Source of the DNA: Chryseobacterium shigense
Lineage (GTDB): Bacteria; Bacteroidota; Bacteroidia; Flavobacteriales; Weeksellaceae
Length of the DNA: 64,000 nucleotides
NCBI RefSeq assembly: GCF_900156575.1
Contig: NZ_FTNY01000001.1
Coordinates: 372,001 to 436,000 of the forward strand
Direction: 5' to 3'
Part shown: in pieces, positions 61,446 through 64,000 of the stretch
Numbering within the stretch: the stretch's first letter is position 1
Layout of the letters: each line of letters starts with the position of its first letter
Notes under the pieces: generated by a model
Databases searched by the model: none
Seen by the model: the letters and a program-made list of their open reading frames with translations, nothing else
Told to the model about the DNA's origin: nothing
Position numbers and translations under genes: made by a program

Positions 61446-61892
61446 ATGAAAAGAGTTGGTGAACACAGAAAGCTTCTTGGAGTTGATAAAACTGTCACTT
61501 TAAAGGAATTAAAAACAATTTACAGAAATACGATGAAAGATTCGCATCCTGATAAATTTGCCAATGACGAAGCCGGAAAGCTGGAAGCAGAAGAAAAAAG
61601 CAAGGCCGTGATTGAAGCCTACCATTTTTTGGTAAGCATCAACGAGGAAACGCAGGAAAAATATAAAGAAGAATACACGGAGACGATCACAAAATCTAAT
61701 ATTCAGGATTTCTATCTTGAGAAAGCAGTATTGAAGGTTCAGCATCTGAACGGAAATATGTATGAATATATTGGTGTTCCAAGAAATACCTATATCAAAA
61801 TGGTGAATTCTGATTCTCCAAGCCGTTTTGCAAGAAGACACATTTACGGAAGTTTTATCTACAGAAAAGCTGGTGAAGCTATGGCAGACTAA
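61446..61892 (+). CDS. J-domain/KTSC fusion protein
   Basis: The 148-residue protein starts with a J-domain-like region containing the HPD motif in DSHPDKFANDE (about residue 35) and the helices around it, then a linker, and a C-terminal KTSC domain (NGNMYEYIGVPRNTYIKMVN, ARRHIYGSFIYRKA). J-domains recruit Hsp70; KTSC domains are seen in lysyl-tRNA synthetases and other proteins with unknown ligands. ATG 61446 is preferred; a TTG at 61419 overlaps the promoter. Confidence 0.82.
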   Translation: MKRVGEHRKLLGVDKTVTLKELKTIYRNTMKDSHPDKFANDEAGKLEAEEKSKAVIEAYHFLVSINEETQEKYKEEYTETITKSNIQDFYLEKAVLKVQHLNGNMYEYIGVPRNTYIKMVNSDSPSRFARRHIYGSFIYRKAGEAMAD

Positions 61893-61916
61893 TTTTCTGT
61901 ATACTCCATAATAAGC

Positions 61917-61946
61917 AAAGGCTTTCGGTTCATTCTGGAAGCTTTT
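61917..61946 (+). terminator. Terminator after the J-domain/KTSC gene
   Basis: 10-bp stem with two G-T pairs (61917-61926 with 61937-61946) and a T tract. Confidence 0.65.
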
Positions 61947-61982
61947 TTTTATGACTGAACTTTAATTTTGCGGCTTCATTGT

Positions 61983-62058
61983 AACGCAAAGAGCTCAAAG
62001 TTTTTTCTAAAATGAATGGAATATATTTTTGCTCGCAAGGGCGTTTCACTCAGCAAAA
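61983..62058 (+). repeat. Dispersed intergenic repeat, copy 2
   Basis: Core 62018-62058 (GCTCGCAAGGGCGTTTCACT inside it) is the inverted counterpart of 4123-4163; an AACGCAA box (61983-61989) lies upstream as in the other copy. The gap 61893-62209 has no gene. Confidence 0.75.
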
Positions 62059-62159
62059 TCACAGTCAATTTATCAACCAGACCATTTTATCAAAACAGTT
62101 CTCGGATCAATTTGAAATGACAGATTGAACGGAAAATATTTTATTAAATGTAAAACCAA

Positions 62160-62187
62160 AAAGCGCATCAGAAATCTGATGCGCTTT
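62160..62187 (-). terminator. Terminator after the RND gene
   Basis: 12-bp perfect stem (62160-62171 with 62176-62187), 4-base loop, and a T-rich tail on the minus strand. Confidence 0.8.
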
Positions 62188-62209
62188 GGGTTAATTAAAG
62201 GTTGTTATA

Positions 62210-64000
62210 TTAGTCTACGTGTTTCGGAGTATATCCGTCTTCACTTAGTTCTTTATGTTCATATTCAGCTTTCATTTCAGCATCGTAGTCTACTTTTTCA
62301 CCTTTGCCCATTCTTCTCAGAATAGAATCAAATAATGAATACACTACCGGTACAATGATCAACGTCAGGAATAATGATGAAGTCAAACCACCGATGATTA
62401 CCCAAGCCAATCCGTTGTTCATTTCTGCTCCTGCTCCTTTTGCAATCGCAATCGGGATCATACCGAAGATCATGGCAATCGTGGTCATCAGGATCGGACG
62501 AAGACGTGCATGGTTGGCCTGAATCAAAGCATCATGCGTATTGGCACCGGCTTCTTTTCTCATATTCGCAAAGTCGACAATCATAATCGCGTTCTTCGCG
62601 ACCAGACCAATCAACATGATCATCCCCAGCATCGTAAAGATGTTCAATGAATTTCCTGTGATGGCAAGAATGACCATTACTCCGATCAATGCCAGAGGAA
62701 TGGAGAACAATACCACAAACGGATAGACAAATGAATCATACAGTGAAACCATTACGAGGTAAACCAATACAATAGCGGCCATCAATGCAATTCCTAAAGT
62801 ACCGAAACCTTCGGTCTGGTTTTCCATATCACCACTCCAGATATAGCTTACACCCGCTGGTTTAGTCTTCGCGTTATCCATGAACTGAGCTGCCCATTCG
62901 TTGGCAACGTCTCCTACAGGACGACCTACTACTTTAGATTTTACCTTTACAGAAGGGGATTTGTCTCTACGTTCCAATAAACTTGGTCCGGAACCCATTT
63001 TCACCTCTGCAAACTGGCTTAGTCTGATCTGTTCTCCCTGAGGGTTTGTAAACATCAGGTTTCTTACATCATCAATCGACTGTCTGTTCGCATCTCCAAA
63101 ACGGATGTTGATATCATATTCGTATTCTCCGGCTCTGAATTTTCCGTCTGTATTTCCACTGAATGCAGTCTGCATCGTTTGTCCTACACTGGAAAGATTC
63201 AAGCCTAAAGACGCCATTTTATCTCGGTCTATATTCACCTGAACTTCAGGGTTTCCAGAGTCTGTTGATAATTCAGCATCTACAGATCCGGGTACTTTTT
63301 TAAGCAGTTCAAGAATTCTGTTCGCTTCTTTATTGGCTGTTTCGTTATCCTGAGCTGTCACCACCATTTCAATCGGCGCATTATCTGCTCCCATTAATCC
63401 GATCGGTGCGGTTTTAAACTCAACACCTGTGAATTTTTCTTCTAAAGCTCTCTTGATTTTCGCAGATTTGATATCTGTACTTTCGTTACGCTCAGATTTA
63501 TCAACCAAAATCACTTGAATCTCTGATTGGTACAATGTAGCCTGTGCCCCACCAAAACCTGATGACTGCTGACCCACCGTGGTGATCATATCCACTACAT
63601 CTTTATCATTTCTAAGGTATTTTTCAACCGCTAAAGTCACCTGATTGGTTTTTTCTACCGAAGCATCTTTTGGTAATTCCATCTGAACAAGGAACTGTCC
63701 TCTGTCCATTTTAGGGAAGAATTCACCCCCGATAAATCCAAAAGCCACCAACATAAATGAAGAAATCAGGATAATGAATGTTACAATCACCGTCATCACT
63801 CTTCTTAACGTAGATTTCAATGCCCACTCCAGAATTCCTGTGATCCAGTGCGTGAATTTTTCCAACTGCTTTTCAAACCAAAGGATAAATTTCTCAAAAG
63901 GATTTTTACCAGTCAAATGAACCAGTTTACCATATCTTGAAGATAACCAAGGAATGATGGTAAATGAAGCTAATAACGAGAATAATGTCGCAATAACCAC
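62210..64000 (-). CDS. RND efflux transporter, HAE1/AcrB-like, C-terminal part
   Basis: 596 residues are in the window; the N-terminal part lies beyond 64000. The visible part has the second large periplasmic loop (FFPKMDRGQFLVQMELPKDA, then the pore and docking subdomains with GQTMQTAFSGNTDGKFRAG), and the C-terminal membrane block (GNSLNIFTMLGMIMLIGLVA, KNAIMIVDFANMRKEAG, RLRPILMTTIAMIFGMIPIA). Such pumps export drugs or metabolites in a proton-driven tripartite complex. The C-terminus is intact. The partner genes are presumably upstream, outside the window. Confidence 0.93.
   Translation of the reverse strand: MVIATLFSLLASFTIIPWLSSRYGKLVHLTGKNPFEKFILWFEKQLEKFTHWITGILEWALKSTLRRVMTVIVTFIILISSFMLVAFGFIGGEFFPKMDRGQFLVQMELPKDASVEKTNQVTLAVEKYLRNDKDVVDMITTVGQQSSGFGGAQATLYQSEIQVILVDKSERNESTDIKSAKIKRALEEKFTGVEFKTAPIGLMGADNAPIEMVVTAQDNETANKEANRILELLKKVPGSVDAELSTDSGNPEVQVNIDRDKMASLGLNLSSVGQTMQTAFSGNTDGKFRAGEYEYDINIRFGDANRQSIDDVRNLMFTNPQGEQIRLSQFAEVKMGSGPSLLERRDKSPSVKVKSKVVGRPVGDVANEWAAQFMDNAKTKPAGVSYIWSGDMENQTEGFGTLGIALMAAIVLVYLVMVSLYDSFVYPFVVLFSIPLALIGVMVILAITGNSLNIFTMLGMIMLIGLVAKNAIMIVDFANMRKEAGANTHDALIQANHARLRPILMTTIAMIFGMIPIAIAKGAGAEMNNGLAWVIIGGLTSSLFLTLIIVPVVYSLFDSILRRMGKGEKVDYDAEMKAEYEHKELSEDGYTPKHVD

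Noticed and set aside
62125..62325. 66-codon frame over the terminator of the RND gene
   Set aside because: It covers the hairpin and is antisense to the end of the RND gene.
1..64000. CRISPR arrays, tRNA or rRNA genes, insertion sequences
   Set aside because: No spaced direct repeats of CRISPR size, no cloverleaf or rRNA-like sequence and no transposase frame were noticed on either strand.

Overview
The window looks like a chromosomal segment of a Flavobacteriia (Bacteroidota) genome, most likely Chryseobacterium or a close relative. The grounds are: AT-rich intergenic DNA; promoters of the TTG-N19-21-TAnnTTTG type in place of E. coli-like ones; starts with A-rich leaders and almost no Shine-Dalgarno sequence; a type IX secretion C-terminal sorting domain; a GLPGLI-family protein; and flavobacterial intergenic repeats. 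No insertion sequence, phage, CRISPR array, rRNA or tRNA gene was seen.

Layout. 1-4.2 kb: end of a 2-oxo acid dehydrogenase E2 gene, a ClC chloride transporter, two period-7 repeat arrays, rpsF-rpsR-rplI, and a stretch of intergenic repeats. 4.2-9.4 kb: an AraC-type regulator divergent from a tripartite efflux operon (TolC-like, HlyD-like, MFS). 9.5-15.5 kb: aldehyde dehydrogenase, thioredoxin-like protein, lipid A-type acyltransferase with a glycosyltransferase, a DEDD exonuclease, a T9SS cargo protein and ApaG. 15.6-21.7 kb: 2-oxoglutarate dehydrogenase odhB/sucA, an SRPBCC protein with an apparently leaderless promoter, and a small outer-membrane barrel. 21.9-27.3 kb: a glycogen locus (glgB, an unknown protein, glgA, glgC).

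27.5-42 kb is the most unusual part. An esterase with a glycogen-binding-like N-terminus and an M17 aminopeptidase lead into a co-directional run of two ATP-grasp ligases, a small esterase, a YbdK-type carboxylate-amine ligase and a class I glutamine amidotransferase, followed by an ATP-grasp-like protein and a MepB-like protein. This looks like a pathway making an unknown amide- or peptide-linked metabolite. Directly beside it is a cyanophycin locus: cphA divergent from cphB, then an isoaspartyl peptidase. The cphA/cphB promoter region carries two inverted copies of a 14-bp motif placed similarly relative to both promoters, a strong candidate for a shared operator.

42-50 kb: a YtxH-like protein, a methyltransferase, an acetyltransferase, four tandem paralogues with C-terminal SHOCT motifs (two with an N-terminal zinc ribbon), hisS, an HRDC protein and ssb. 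50-56 kb: an arginase-family enzyme coupled to an HPP membrane protein, an epimerase, a Nudix hydrolase and small membrane or secreted proteins. 56-59.4 kb: an Lrp/AsnC regulator and a cobalamin riboswitch in front of metE. 59.5-64 kb: a GLPGLI protein, an XRE regulator, a J-domain/KTSC protein, palindromic repeats, and the 3' part of an RND efflux pump that runs off the window.

All family assignments come from reading motifs by eye. No database search was run.
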